Origin: UTCFX2 sp963726375
Lineage (GTDB): Bacteria; Chloroflexota; Anaerolineae; Anaerolineales; UBA4823
Assembly (NCBI GenBank): GCA_963726375.1
Contig: CAVSCE010000014.1
Span: 1-64,000, forward strand
Length of the DNA: 64,000 nt
Reading direction: 5' to 3'
In this document: piece after piece, positions 1-9,384 of the stretch
Numbering within the stretch: the stretch's first letter is position 1
Layout: every line of letters starts with the position of its first letter
Translations under genes and position numbers: made by a program
The notes under the pieces: model-generated
Database searches by the model: none
Told to the model about the DNA's origin: nothing
Seen by the model: the letters and a program-made list of their open reading frames with translations, nothing else

Positions 1-1605
1 ACAGAACTTCAGGCCGAGCGGATCGAGGAAATCGCGGATTTCGACGGCATCCATAAACGCATTGGTCAGCCACTGCCCACCGAAATACCAGGGGTGCGGC
101 GGCAGGTTTTCAAGAAGCAATTCGACGCCAGCCGGATCCAGCTCCTGGACGGAGCGGCGCAGGTTGTCGTAAAGCGCCTTACGATCGCGGATGGGGTGAT
201 CCAGGCTCATCGCGCCCGGGTGGATGACGACCTTTGGGACGCCAACGAAGTACGGGGCGATTGTGCGGGTCAGATCGATCGTCTTCTGAAGAAGCTCCCG
301 AGAGGCGACCCGCTGGCGCTCATCCAGGGTGCAGAGGTCCACCAGCGAGCGCTCCCAGAATTCTGGGGCGTGAACCACCAGCTTAAGCGGCTGGGACGAG
401 CTCGCCGAAAAATCGATGCCAGGGTATGCCTCATCCAGATCCTGGTCGGTGAAATGGAACTCAAGCATGTGGGGGTGATACTGGAGCAATTCTTCGAAAT
501 CCCGGAAGCGAACTGTGAAGCCGTACTCCATCGGGAGCATCTGCTGGGCTTCCAGGGAGAAGGTGATCCCCAGGTCGCGGTCCAGGAAAGGCTCATCTAC
601 TTCGATCTCCCGCTGGACGACCCTTCCGAGCAGTCGAGTGTAATTCTGGGGCGAGAGTCCTAATGCCGGGCTTTTCACAGCGACCTTGTCGGAAGTGATC
701 GTCTCCCCAGGCAAGATTCGTTTTGCTGCGACCAGGCTCTTGCCGAGGACTTCGCGGTTCAGGATTTCGCCGCGCGAGATAAATTTCTCCTCCCCCGTGC
801 CCATCGCGATCGTTACCTGATGGATATCGCGCACCATTTTTGTAAAACCTTGTGGTTCCAGGCTGGCGGCGTGATCGGGGCCGTCCATTGTCCGATCCAG
901 GGTCAGGTGGCGTTCAAGAATGCTGGCGCCCATCACGGCCGCAGCGGTAGAGACGGCGATGCCTCGTTCGTGTCCCGAGTAACCCACCGGCACGTTGAAT
1001 CTGCGGAGCTGGTTCATGAAGCGCAGGTTGATATCTTCAAACGCCGCCGGATAGGTGCTGTTGCAGTGGAGCAGGGCAAAATCGACGCCTTTCTGCTTCA
1101 GAAAATCGACCGTGATTTCCACTTCGTGCATATGCGACATACCCGTTGAGAGCAACAGCGGTTTGCCCTTTGACGCCAGGTGGTTAAGCAGCGGAAGATT
1201 TGTCAGGTCGGCGGAAGCAACTTTAAATGCCGGCACATCAAGCCCATCCAGGAAATCGGCGCTGTCGGTGTCGAATGCAGAGCACAGGAAGGTGATCCCT
1301 TGGGCGCGGCAGTGGTCTGCGATTGTATAGAAAGCAGCGTTGGTCAGCTCCACCTGCTGAAGGATTGGGAGCAGATAACGCAGCGTCTTTTCGCCTGAGT
1401 TGGCATTGTCCAGGTATTTCCTGGCATAGACTTTTTCCAGGTTGCGCTTTTGGAATTTAACCGCATCTGCGCCGGCTTCGACAGCGACATCGATCAGCTT
1501 GAGCGCAAGGTCGAGAAAACCATTGTGGTTCACACCGATCTCGGCGATTACATAGGTCGGCTGTCCATCGCCAACCAGGCGGTCTCCAATTTTTATCAAG
1601 GGCAT
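1..1605 (-). CDS. neuB: NeuB-type nonulosonic acid synthase fused to a TIM-barrel domain (3' end cut by window edge)
   Basis: Open from the ATG at 1605 to the left edge (535 codons, no stop). Residues 1-270 form a NeuB/SpsE synthase barrel, which condenses an N-acyl hexosamine with phosphoenolpyruvate to give a nonulosonic acid: IAEIGVNHNG near residue 22, KFQKR near 50, and the ERHLTLDRTMDGPDHA block near 215-235. Residues 280-340 resemble the SAF/antifreeze-like domain that normally ends the family at about 350 residues. From 355 on there is an extra domain with a LLLENLPP motif, like xylose-isomerase/AP-endonuclease-2 TIM barrels. A clear GGAGG lies 7 bases before the ATG, and the cytidylyltransferase stop is 12 bases upstream. 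NeuB assignment is firm; the exact sugar and the role of the extra domain are unknown. Confidence 0.88.
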   Translation of the reverse strand, partial: MPLIKIGDRLVGDGQPTYVIAEIGVNHNGFLDLALKLIDVAVEAGADAVKFQKRNLEKVYARKYLDNANSGEKTLRYLLPILQQVELTNAAFYTIADHCRAQGITFLCSAFDTDSADFLDGLDVPAFKVASADLTNLPLLNHLASKGKPLLLSTGMSHMHEVEITVDFLKQKGVDFALLHCNSTYPAAFEDINLRFMNQLRRFNVPVGYSGHERGIAVSTAAAVMGASILERHLTLDRTMDGPDHAASLEPQGFTKMVRDIHQVTIAMGTGEEKFISRGEILNREVLGKSLVAAKRILPGETITSDKVAVKSPALGLSPQNYTRLLGRVVQREIEVDEPFLDRDLGITFSLEAQQMLPMEYGFTVRFRDFEELLQYHPHMLEFHFTDQDLDEAYPGIDFSASSSQPLKLVVHAPEFWERSLVDLCTLDERQRVASRELLQKTIDLTRTIAPYFVGVPKVVIHPGAMSLDHPIRDRKALYDNLRRSVQELDPAGVELLLENLPPHPWYFGGQWLTNAFMDAVEIRDFLDPLGLKFC

Positions 1606-1617
1606 TTGGACCTCCAA

Positions 1618-2380
1618 TTATTTCCGTTTGGATCCGGTTTCGAGGACCTGAAAACCGAGATCGTCAAAGCTGATTTCGCCCCCCTCGAGCAAGCGTTCGG
1701 CTCGGCGCCAGTCATCGGCAGAATCGATATCGATCCAGTCGTTGGGTGGGATGACCAGCGGCAGGACGGCATCACCGGTCATAGAGTTTTTAAGCAGGAT
1801 CGTGTCGCTCCAGACGGCGTCCACGTAGCCCGTCTGCCAGTAGACGTCCGGTAAGAGCTGGCGCGGCATGTTGTACGGCTCGCGGTATTCGGTCTGGATC
1901 AGCGGCTTCATCAGCCCGTCCTCCCCGATCCGCCACATTTTGTATGGATTTTGGAACGGAGCACATACGGTCCGAACCGCATCCGCCTCGGGGTGTTCCA
2001 GCAGGCGGTGGACCGCCTGATCGATGTGCCACACCCTGACGAAGAGGGGAGGTAGGGCGGAGCTGGACGACGATATCGGGCTGATAAGCCTCATTCTCCT
2101 GAAGCCATTCCAGTGCGTGCTGGAAGACGGGCAGATCCGGCGTGCTGTCTTCGGCAAGATGCGCCGGACGGATGAACGGCGTCTCAGCCCCATAGCGACG
2201 GGAAAATCCGGCGATCTCTTCATCATCGGTGGAGACGATCACCCGGTTGACGGTCTCAGAGGCCAGGCCGGCGGCAATGCTGAAAGCGATGAGCGGAAAA
2301 CCGGCGAACGGGAGAATATTCTTGCGAGGGATGCTCTTTGAACCGCCGCGAGCCGGGATGAGCGCCAGCACTTCGGTCAT
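1618..2380 (-). CDS. neuA: Acylneuraminate cytidylyltransferase (CMP-nonulosonate synthetase), one frameshift
   Basis: Activates a nonulosonic acid with CTP to the CMP-sugar used by glycosyltransferases. The N-terminal LIPARGGSKSIPRKNI motif is the family signature for nucleotide binding, and RPTSPLR follows near residue 115. The reading frame breaks at the CCC run 2034-2036 (GGG on the coding strand). Removing one base joins RPTSPLRQ to VWHIDQAV and gives 253 aa, the normal family length, ending with GSKRK. AGGAGA lies 5 bases before the ATG. It sits directly upstream of the NeuB fusion gene, as expected for consecutive pathway steps. The indel is probably a sequencing error, since both halves are well conserved. 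Confidence 0.87.
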
Positions 2381-2414
2381 CGATTCTCCTGGAAGCGGAA
2401 CTGAAATTCACCCA

Positions 2415-3264
2415 TTACCAGGCCGTCCACCCGCCGTCGACGATCAAGTTCGCACCCGTCATATATGCAGATGCTTCGGAGGCCAGGAAGAGCAGCGCTC
2501 CGTTCAGCTCGTCTTTCTCAGCCATGCGCCCGAGGATGGAGCGGGCTGAATAAGCTTGAACAAAGGCGTCGTCATGACCGTTGTAAACACCGCCTGGAGT
2601 CAGCGCGTTCACCCGGATATTTTTACCAGAATAATAGGAAGCCAGGTAGCGGGTCAGGCCAAGTAAGCCAGCCTTGGTGACGGAGTAATAGACCGGTTTA
2701 TATTGAGGTGGATTTCCGGGTTGCTGATAGATCCGCTGATCCGGGCCAGTTACGCCGTAAATGGAGGAAATGTTGATGATTACGCCTCCGCCCTGATGCA
2801 GCATGGGTGCAGCGGCAGCCTGAGCAACAGAGGAAAGCCCCGGTCAGGTTGACCGAGAGAGCCTGGTTCCAGGCTTCGAGTGGGAAGTCTTCGAAAGCCC
2901 CGGAGACGGGACTGCGCACGCCGGGTTGGGTATGCTGGGGGTCGAATTTTGGGTCGAGGGCGGCGCTGTTTACCAGGATATCCAGCCGGTCAAATTCCTT
3001 TAGGGTCGAATTGATCAGGCGCCGGACATCTTCAGGCCGGGTAATATCTCCCTGGACCGCGAGTGCAGAAGATCCAGCCCTGGAGATGCTTTCTGCCAGG
3101 GAATTCGCGGTTTGCTGATCGATGTCGGCAATAACAACGGCTGCGCCAGCCTCCGCCAGCGTCCGGCAGAACTCGGCGCCGAGCAGACCGGCCCCCCCGG
3201 TGACCAGGGCAACCCGGCCGTTCAACTCGAATAATTTTGGCAGCTTTTTGTGAGGCTCAGACAT
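2415..3264 (-). CDS. SDR-family oxidoreductase, one frameshift
   Basis: Classical short-chain dehydrogenase/reductase acting on an unknown sugar or polyketide-like substrate with NAD(P)H. The TGGAGLLG cofactor loop is near residue 22, NSAA near 100, a catalytic serine lies in NISSIYG, and the YSVTK catalytic Tyr/Lys pair follows; the C-terminus has NLIVDGGWTAW. The frame breaks near 2823: after LTGAFLCC one extra base must be removed to continue with QAAAAPMLHQGGG. The repaired protein is 282 aa, slightly longer than typical SDRs. I use the ATG at 3264; an upstream GTG at 3288 lies inside a strong inverted repeat. Its position between the PAPS synthesis gene and neuA suggests modification of a glycan precursor. 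Confidence 0.8.
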
Positions 3265-3275
3265 TCTATATTCTC

Positions 3276-3317
3276 GGCAGGTTTTCACAGCGATGGATTC
3301 GCTCGTGAAAACCTGCC
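3276..3317. repeat. 17-bp inverted repeat (hairpin) just upstream of the SDR gene
   Basis: Left arm 3276-3292 and right arm 3300-3317 pair over 17 bp with a single bulged base (3304) and a 7-base loop. It lies in the 150-bp gap between the sat/cysC stop (3417) and the SDR start (3264). No T-run follows on either strand, so it is not a classical terminator. It could be an mRNA-processing or stabilising structure, or an operator. Confidence 0.6.
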
Positions 3318-3416
3318 ATAGTTTCGGGGATCCATAATCAACCAGGAGGCTATGACCATCCCGGAAGGAATGGAAGATATTTGGGCCTGGTTTTCTCCAT
3401 TTGAACGGCTTTGAAG

Positions 3417-5181
3417 TTAAGCAGTTTCGCCGTCTGCTTTTTTGGGGTTGATATGCCCATTCGGCAGGATCAGCCCTGCTTCTTCAAGATATGTGATGAT
3501 CTTGTGGGCATTCTCACCGGCGGTGAAGCTCACGGTATTCAGCGTGATCTCCGGGTTGACGGGCTCTTCGTAGGGGTCGTCAACTCCGGTGAAACCGGTG
3601 ATCTGGCCTCGGCGGGCTCGGGCGTACATCCCTTTGACATCGCGCAGCTCGCAAACATCGATCGGGGTATCGACGAATACTTCTATGAAGTTTTCGCCGA
3701 CCATTCTGCGGGCTTCGTTCCGGGTCGCCCGGTAGGGGCTGATTGCGGCGCAGATGACTGTACCGCCGTGGCGGGCGATCTCGCCGGCGACGTATCCGAT
3801 GCGCAGGATGTTTGTATCCCGGTCTTCGCGTGAGAACCCAAGCCCTTTCGAAAGGTGGGTGCGCACGACGTCGCCATCCAGGATCGTAACCTGGCGGCCG
3901 CGTTCGAGCAGCAGCGAGGTAAGGATTTCGGCTGTTGTTGATTTTCCGGAACCGCTAAGCCCGGTGAACCAGATGCAGCAGCCCTGTTTGTGGCGCGGCG
4001 GGTACATCTGCTGAAGGATTTCAGCGGTCTCGCGACGGGTAAACCACTCGGGGAGCAGCTTTCCTTTGGCCAGGTAGTCATCGCGCACCTGGGTGCCGGA
4101 GATTGAGAACACCCGCTTGCCTTCAGGGACTTTGTTCACTTCTTCATAGCGCTCGTCATCAGCCAGATAGACCAACTCCTTGAACTCAACTGGCTGAACG
4201 CCGATCTCGTCGGCGTACTGGGCCATCATCGTCTGAGCTTCATAGGGGCCGTAGAAGGGCTTGCCCTGGCTGTCGATCCCGGGACCGGCGTGATCGCGGC
4301 CGATGATCAGGTGGTTGGCGCCGTAGTTGCGGCGGATGATCGCATGCCAGATGGCCTCGCGCTGGGCCGGCCATGCGCATTGCCAACGGGAACAGGCTGA
4401 GAAGCGTCTTCTTCGCATCATAGTAGTTTTCTGCCAGGGCGCGATAAACGCGCACCCGGGTGAAGTGGTCCACATCGCCTGGTTTGGTCATCCCAACCAC
4501 CGGGTGGATCAGCAGGCTGCCGCCAATGGCATCAGCGGCGCGCTTGGTCAATTCTTCATGAATACGGTGCATCGGGTTGCGGGTCTGGAATGCAACGACG
4601 TTCTTATTGCCCATTTCCTCCAACCGCTCGCGGACTTCGCCCGGAGTGCGGCGCAGATCTACAAAATCATAATACATCGGCAGGTTGATGACTTTAATTT
4701 CACCGGTGACGTATACCTTACCCCAGCGCACCATCTCTGAGACCATCGGATGCTTTGGGTCGTTGGTCCCCAGCACCAGGCGGCACTCGCGCATCGGATC
4801 GTAGTGAAAAATATCTTCAATCTGCATGATGGCAAGCGTATTGTTGCGGGCATCGCTAAGGGTGATCGCCTCGCCCCACTTTGGCAGGGCGTTTTCATCC
4901 AGCGGCAGGGCGACCGGAATAGGGAAAAGCAGGCCGTTCTTCAGGCGCATTTCTGTGAGCACGCGCTCGTAATCGCTGTGGCTCATGAATCGGTCAAGAG
5001 GCGAGAATGCGCCTGTAGCTAACAGCTCCAGATCGCATAGCGAGCGAGCAGAAATCTGGATAGAAGGCAGCTTGGATGAGCGAGCGACCAGTTCTTCGCG
5101 CTCTTCACCGGTGACGACCAGGTCTACAAGTTTGCCGCCGTAAGGACTGATCGGCGTGTCATTTTGTTTGTTGACTGACAT
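3417..5181 (-). CDS. sat/cysC: Bifunctional sulfate adenylyltransferase/adenylylsulfate kinase (PAPS synthase), one frameshift
   Basis: Makes APS from sulfate and ATP, then phosphorylates it to PAPS, the sulfate donor for sulfotransferases. Residues 1-380 are ATP sulfurylase: the active-site QTRNPMHR motif, then MRMAGP and the GRDHAGPG loop. About residues 390-570 are APS kinase with P-loop GLSGSGKST, LDGDVVRTHL, GFSREDRDTN and FVDTPIDVCE. The frame breaks near 4363: MRMAGP continues as REAIWHAIIRRNYG after removing one base, giving 587 aa, the usual fusion length. AAGGAGA lies 9 bases before the ATG. With sulfotransferase genes nearby, the job is probably glycan sulfation rather than cysteine synthesis, since no PAPS reductase is present here. 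Confidence 0.93.
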
Positions 5182-5303
5182 GAATGGGAATCTCCTTGAT
5201 TGATAATAAGATCTTTTTTACAGCCTCAACCCGAAGGATCTAGAAAATCCTTTCGCTTTGCAGGGAAGCTCATGGACATATTTCTTTGGAAAGACGAAGC
5301 GCT

Positions 5304-5309
5304 ATTATA
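5304..5309 (-). promoter_or_regulatory. Possible -10 box upstream of sat/cysC
   Basis: TATAAT on the minus strand in the 136-bp gap between the Gfo/Idh stop (5318) and the sat/cysC ATG (5181), the widest spacing in this part of the operon. No convincing -35 is seen at 16-18 bp. It may be an internal promoter allowing separate sulfate activation. Confidence 0.3.
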
Positions 5310-5317
5310 GCAGTTTT

Positions 5318-6305
5318 TTATAGATTGATTAGCTGACCCAATGCCTGGGATGTCTGTGCGGCAATCGCCAATTCCAGCGCCTTAGCCCCATCCTCCAGGC
5401 TGCAGAGCGGTTCGGATTCGCCCCGGCAGACCTGCAGAAAGTGGCGCATTTCGTCAAGGTACAGATCGTTCCTGGAAAAACCAGCGGGCGGCGGCTCGAC
5501 CTGCCAAGCGCCGGCATCGGCCCGAAAGATGCTGACCGTGCCCTCTGCATTGTCCCACCGCACAGTCCCCTGGGTGCAGACAGCTTCCAGCCGATGGGAT
5601 GGAGGCCGCTGGTTGTAATCCAGGTGCAGGCTGCCCAGCGAGCCGCTCTTGAACTTCAGGCCGATCTCGGCTGTATCTTCGGCTCCCAGCTCAAGCTCCC
5701 CGATTTTCCCGCTGAAGGCCCACAGCGATTGGACGTCGCCGAACAGCCAGCGCAAGTAATCGAGCGGGTGGCTCAAGGTCAAGATGACGCCGCCTCCCAG
5801 GTCCTTGCGGGCGCTGTACCCCTGGCGGTAGTCCTCCCAAGGGTGCCAACCGGGCAGGTACTCGCCCCATTGGGCATGGATGGACAGCGGCCGACCTACC
5901 GCAGACTTCTTCGAGCAGCGCCTTGATCCGCTGCAGGCCGGGATGGAAGCGGTAATGATATCCGACCAGGATCCTGCAGCCATGGACTTGTGCAGCCAGT
6001 CGCAGCTCTTCCAGACCTGTCAGGGAATCTGAGATGGGCTTTTCCAACATCAGATGGCAGCCGGCCCGGGCAGCCGGGATGGCGACTTCCAGGTGCAGGG
6101 CAGTCGGGTTGGAAACAATCGCAGCCTCCGGGCAGTGTGCGAGGGCAGCTGCCAGGTCGGTCTCAACCGGAAAATCGGAAAGCTCGTCATCCGAGAGCGT
6201 GCTGCGCATTGTGCGGTAAAGGATGATATCTCGCTCGCCCAGCTCGAGCAGGTTGCGGAAATGCCGGCGGCCGATAGAGCCGAGTCCCGCAATCAGGATC
6301 TTCAA
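5318..6305 (-). CDS. Gfo/Idh/MocA-family sugar oxidoreductase, one frameshift
   Basis: NAD(P)-dependent dehydrogenase of the family that oxidises nucleotide-linked or free sugars. The N-terminal Rossmann motif GLGSIGRRH is at residues 7-15, LEKPIS (the family catalytic Lys motif) near 93, and a C-terminal alpha/beta domain contains GGGVILTLSHPLDYLRW. The frame breaks near 5905; removing one G joins ALLEE to SAVGRPLS, giving 328 aa, the normal length. The ATG overlaps the sulfotransferase stop by 4 bases (ATGA), so the two are translationally coupled. Homologues near neuB genes often act on nonulosonate precursors; the exact substrate is unknown. Confidence 0.84.
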
Positions 6306-7339
6306 CCGTCCCCCAACGGGTAACCATAGGCCTGCAGCGTTCCGCCGGCGATCTTGGAGAAGATGCCTCGGTCATTCGGCGTAAGGATTTCAGTCCAATT
6401 CCCGCGCTTGCCTTTTTGAAGCGGCCGGGCAATTTCATTTGCCTTCTGCTGCTGCCATTCGGCGTCCGGGTTGCGGCTCATTTCAGCCGATACAGCTGAT
6501 GAAAGCTCGGAATCGGCGGGTGCTGCGCCGAGGAAACCCCAAAGCTTCACCAACTCGCCAAGCGGGTTCTCAAGCAGGTCTTCGTAGCGAAGCGAATGGA
6601 ACTGTCCAGTGAAAAGCTGCTCTCCGAGCTGACTTGTCTCGGTCACATTGCGAACCCAACCTTCGGCAGCGCGGCGCAGGCCGCCCTCTGTGAAGATTGA
6701 GCGCTTGCCGTGCAGAAACGCTTCCGGGTCTTCAATATAATTTGCCCGGATGCGCAGGTCCTCTTTTGTCAGGTGCTGGGGTTTATCGATGAAGGCCTGG
6801 AAGCGATGAGAAATGACTGCATCGCGCCCATCTCGGATGATATAAATCAGGCGGGCATCAGGATAAACTTTATGAAGCAGGCGGACGGATTCGCCGTCTA
6901 TCAGGCTGTTGGGGCTTTTGTCACCCACGATCCGCTTGCCTGCCGATCGGGCTTCACGCTCCAGGATGAAATCTGCGGCAGCTCGCAGCACAACCGGCGA
7001 GAGGTCGCCGCCCCGGTTCCAGTGGTTGCTGTTTCGGGTCAGCCATTCGCCGACCTCAGGATCGCGCACGAGCGATTCGAGGAGCGGCTGGCGTGTGAAA
7101 AAGTGAGCCTGGTAGCTGCAGTACACTTCAGGATGCAGGCGGATCAGCCGGGTCAGCATCGTAGTGCCGGAACGGGCATGCCCAAAGATAAAGAATTTTT
7201 GGAGCGGGAAGAAACTTTTCGCCTCGGTGACCTCCTCCGAAGAGATCGAAGGAATTTCCCTTCCGGCAGGTTTTTTGGCTTCAAACCCGCGCAGGGCGCG
7301 GTATGCATTGAACAGTCGTCCCTTGATTGGTTGTGTCAT
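6302..7339 (-). CDS. Sulfotransferase (PAPS-dependent), copy 1
   Basis: 345 aa, intact. The 5'-phosphosulfate-binding loop FGHARSGTT is at about residues 52-60 and the 3'-phosphate motif YIIRDGRDAVISH near 165-177; a RYEDLLENP segment near 255 is also typical of Sulfotransfer families. It should transfer sulfate from PAPS to a glycan hydroxyl or amine. The stop overlaps the next start by 4 bases, and copy 2 lies 15 bases upstream. The pairing with a PAPS synthase in the same operon makes the role in glycan sulfation convincing; the acceptor sugar is not predictable. No signal peptide or membrane segment, so it acts in the cytoplasm before export. Confidence 0.88.
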   Translation of the reverse strand: MTQPIKGRLFNAYRALRGFEAKKPAGREIPSISSEEVTEAKSFFPLQKFFIFGHARSGTTMLTRLIRLHPEVYCSYQAHFFTRQPLLESLVRDPEVGEWLTRNSNHWNRGGDLSPVVLRAAADFILEREARSAGKRIVGDKSPNSLIDGESVRLLHKVYPDARLIYIIRDGRDAVISHRFQAFIDKPQHLTKEDLRIRANYIEDPEAFLHGKRSIFTEGGLRRAAEGWVRNVTETSQLGEQLFTGQFHSLRYEDLLENPLGELVKLWGFLGAAPADSELSSAVSAEMSRNPDAEWQQQKANEIARPLQKGKRGNWTEILTPNDRGIFSKIAGGTLQAYGYPLGDG

Positions 7340-7354
7340 CTTATCCGTATCTGG

Positions 7355-8377
7355 TCATTCATGCTGAGACTTAGCCTGGCTGCGGAGCCGCCTGCGGACC
7401 GGCCAGATGAGCCAGCGCCAGCGGGCGGCGAGCCTGCGAGGTATGCCGCCCGGAGCAAGCGCTTCGCAATCATATCCAAAAGAGGCCATCAAACTGCCAA
7501 CTTTCTGCTCAATTACTGCGACGTCGATCGGTGAGAGTTTTCCTTTCCAGCGGGAGACCGGTGCGGCGCTGATCTCCTGAAACTGGTCGGTAAACATCGA
7601 ATTCCCGCGCCACTGCTCGCCGGCGCGGGTCGGTGCGGCGAGCGAAGCATCCCAGTCGATCCCCAGGAAACTGCTCAGCTTTGCCAGCTGCTCCTGAGGA
7701 GCGCAGGCGAGGTCTTCATAACGGATAATGAAATAGCGCTTCGATCCATAGCGCTGGCAGTTATCCAGTCCGGTTTTTGTAGAGCGTGCCCAGTTGGATG
7801 CGAAGAATTCCGGGCTCCAATCGGGGTGCTTCCGGCTGTACGAAGCAAAGTTGTCGCGCGGGTCGCGCAGGATATGGATGCAGCGCGCCTCGGGCCACCA
7901 CTCGAAAATCCTTCCGGCAAAATACTCGTTGTAGGGGGTCTTTTCAACCCACCAGCGAGATTGGATCCCAACCTGGCCGCTGACCTGACCGTACGCGAGG
8001 ATTGCCGCGCTGAGGATATCACCGGCGTTGCGGTGAGATTGGCTGGCATATACGCGCATTGCCATTCGGACTTGCTCGTATGGGATTGCAGAATAGTCGC
8101 GATCTGGGAAGCCGTCCTGGTCCGGAGGCGGATTCTCTTGATTCCAGAGAAAAATGTGGATCAGCAGTTTTTCCGCCAACCTAAGCTGTCCTTCGAGATC
8201 CAGCCCTTCCGCTTGGGGAAGAAAGCGGCGAAAGAAGGACGTCTCCTCAGGAAAAACCACTAACTGGGGATGCGAGTCAAAGACGGCGCGGGCAAGGCTG
8301 GTGCCGGCTTTGGGATGCCCGCAGATGAAAAGCGGATGGTCTCGCAGCTTGCTGAGATCGATCATCGAAGATTTCAT
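7355..8377 (-). CDS. Sulfotransferase (PAPS-dependent), copy 2
   Basis: 340 aa, intact. GHPKAGTSLARAVF near residue 20 is the 5'-phosphosulfate-binding loop and HILRDPRDNFASY near 178 the 3'-phosphate-binding motif. RYEDLACAP follows near 228. It is only distantly similar to copy 1, so the two probably modify different positions or sugars. The start overlaps the stop of the upstream glycosyltransferase by 4 bases (ATGA). The C-terminus (about 40 residues) is rich in Arg and Trp, which could associate with the inner membrane surface; this is inference. Confidence 0.87.
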   Translation of the reverse strand: MKSSMIDLSKLRDHPLFICGHPKAGTSLARAVFDSHPQLVVFPEETSFFRRFLPQAEGLDLEGQLRLAEKLLIHIFLWNQENPPPDQDGFPDRDYSAIPYEQVRMAMRVYASQSHRNAGDILSAAILAYGQVSGQVGIQSRWWVEKTPYNEYFAGRIFEWWPEARCIHILRDPRDNFASYSRKHPDWSPEFFASNWARSTKTGLDNCQRYGSKRYFIIRYEDLACAPQEQLAKLSSFLGIDWDASLAAPTRAGEQWRGNSMFTDQFQEISAAPVSRWKGKLSPIDVAVIEQKVGSLMASFGYDCEALAPGGIPRRLAARWRWLIWPVRRRLRSQAKSQHE

Positions 8378-9384
8378 TTATAGAGAATATCGAAAAGACG
8401 CTTATACAGGGCTGATAAGGCTCTGCGGCTGCCGGGGAGGCGCAGAACCCAGTGCTTTTGCCGAGAATTCATTCTTTTCGAAGGGACCGGTCTCCCCTCG
8501 GGGGCAATAAGCCCAAGCGAAGCAGTTTCGCGGCGCACTTCATCAGAAAGATTGTTGCCCAAATGGCGGGTGAAGCGCTGGACGGTGGAAAGGCGCAAAT
8601 AACCAAGCCGGTCGACAGCCTGGTCCAACTCGATCATCGACCCCATCAGCTTGCCCGTCCATTCATCCGGCAAGGCCTGCAGGATGATCTCCTTCGGAGC
8701 AACAAATTGGAAATGGTTGGCGCCACCGATTGCTTCGACCCTGCCGCCATGCTCCGCCCGGAGCACCAGGTCGACCTGTTCCCGAGTGGCCTGAAGATGC
8801 GACTGTAGATCACGGCCGGTGCTCATAGCCCAATCGGCTTCCCAATCATCAGGGATGCGGCGTTCGCGTAAGACCTGTATGTCGGGAGATGCCTGGGATG
8901 CGAGCTGCTCGAGGCTCTGGAAAGCGTGCCCCGCAGCATTTCGAACAGGGATGCCGCTGACCATCCCCACCTTTGGGAAGCTCTCCATCACCTCCAGATG
9001 AGCTTCCAGCCAGCCGGGATAGAAGAGGATATCGTCGTCGTTATAGGCGATCAGCTCGCCCGGCGCAGCGCTGAACAGCACCTTGAGTGCGTCGATCTTG
9101 CCGAGGTTGCGCTGAGAGAGCAGCAGGCAGTCCACCCGGCCGACGTTGCGGAGCGAGACCAGGTATTCGGTCACTGGATTGCAGCTGCCGTTGTCGAATA
9201 TGAACAGGTCGTGCGGAGGAGCGGTATGCGCCTGAAGGCTGGCGAGGCAGAGTTTGAGGACCTCAAGCCTGTTCTCGAAATAACCCTCCAGCGAGGGAAT
9301 ATAAGTGACAACTGCCAGGGTGATGCGGGCAGGTCGGTAATCACTCTGTTTGCCGCGCGCAGGGTTAATCCCGATCCGGGTCAT
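8374..9384 (-). CDS. Glycosyltransferase family 2-like (GT-A)
   Basis: 336 aa. ITLAVVTYIP at the start, FDNGS near residue 66 and AYNDDDILFYPGW near 113 fit a GT-A nucleotide-sugar binding fold with a DDD metal site. The middle and C-terminal parts do not match a subfamily I recognise. It shares 4-base overlaps on both sides, with the GT-A-like gene upstream and sulfotransferase 2 downstream, so it is co-translated with them. It probably adds one sugar to the repeat unit. Donor and acceptor are unknown. Confidence 0.72.
   Translation of the reverse strand: MTRIGINPARGKQSDYRPARITLAVVTYIPSLEGYFENRLEVLKLCLASLQAHTAPPHDLFIFDNGSCNPVTEYLVSLRNVGRVDCLLLSQRNLGKIDALKVLFSAAPGELIAYNDDDILFYPGWLEAHLEVMESFPKVGMVSGIPVRNAAGHAFQSLEQLASQASPDIQVLRERRIPDDWEADWAMSTGRDLQSHLQATREQVDLVLRAEHGGRVEAIGGANHFQFVAPKEIILQALPDEWTGKLMGSMIELDQAVDRLGYLRLSTVQRFTRHLGNNLSDEVRRETASLGLIAPEGRPVPSKRMNSRQKHWVLRLPGSRRALSALYKRLFDILYK

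Noticed and set aside
94..1854. Several long plus-strand reading frames opposite the NeuB-fusion and cytidylyltransferase genes
   Set aside because: They are antisense to clearly recognisable conserved genes and show no known motifs; GC-rich codon structure often yields such shadow frames.
3352..3414. A 20-codon plus-strand frame preceded by AGGAGG
   Set aside because: The spacing between AGGAGG and ATG is only 2 bases, the frame opposes a dense minus-strand operon, and no promoter is seen.
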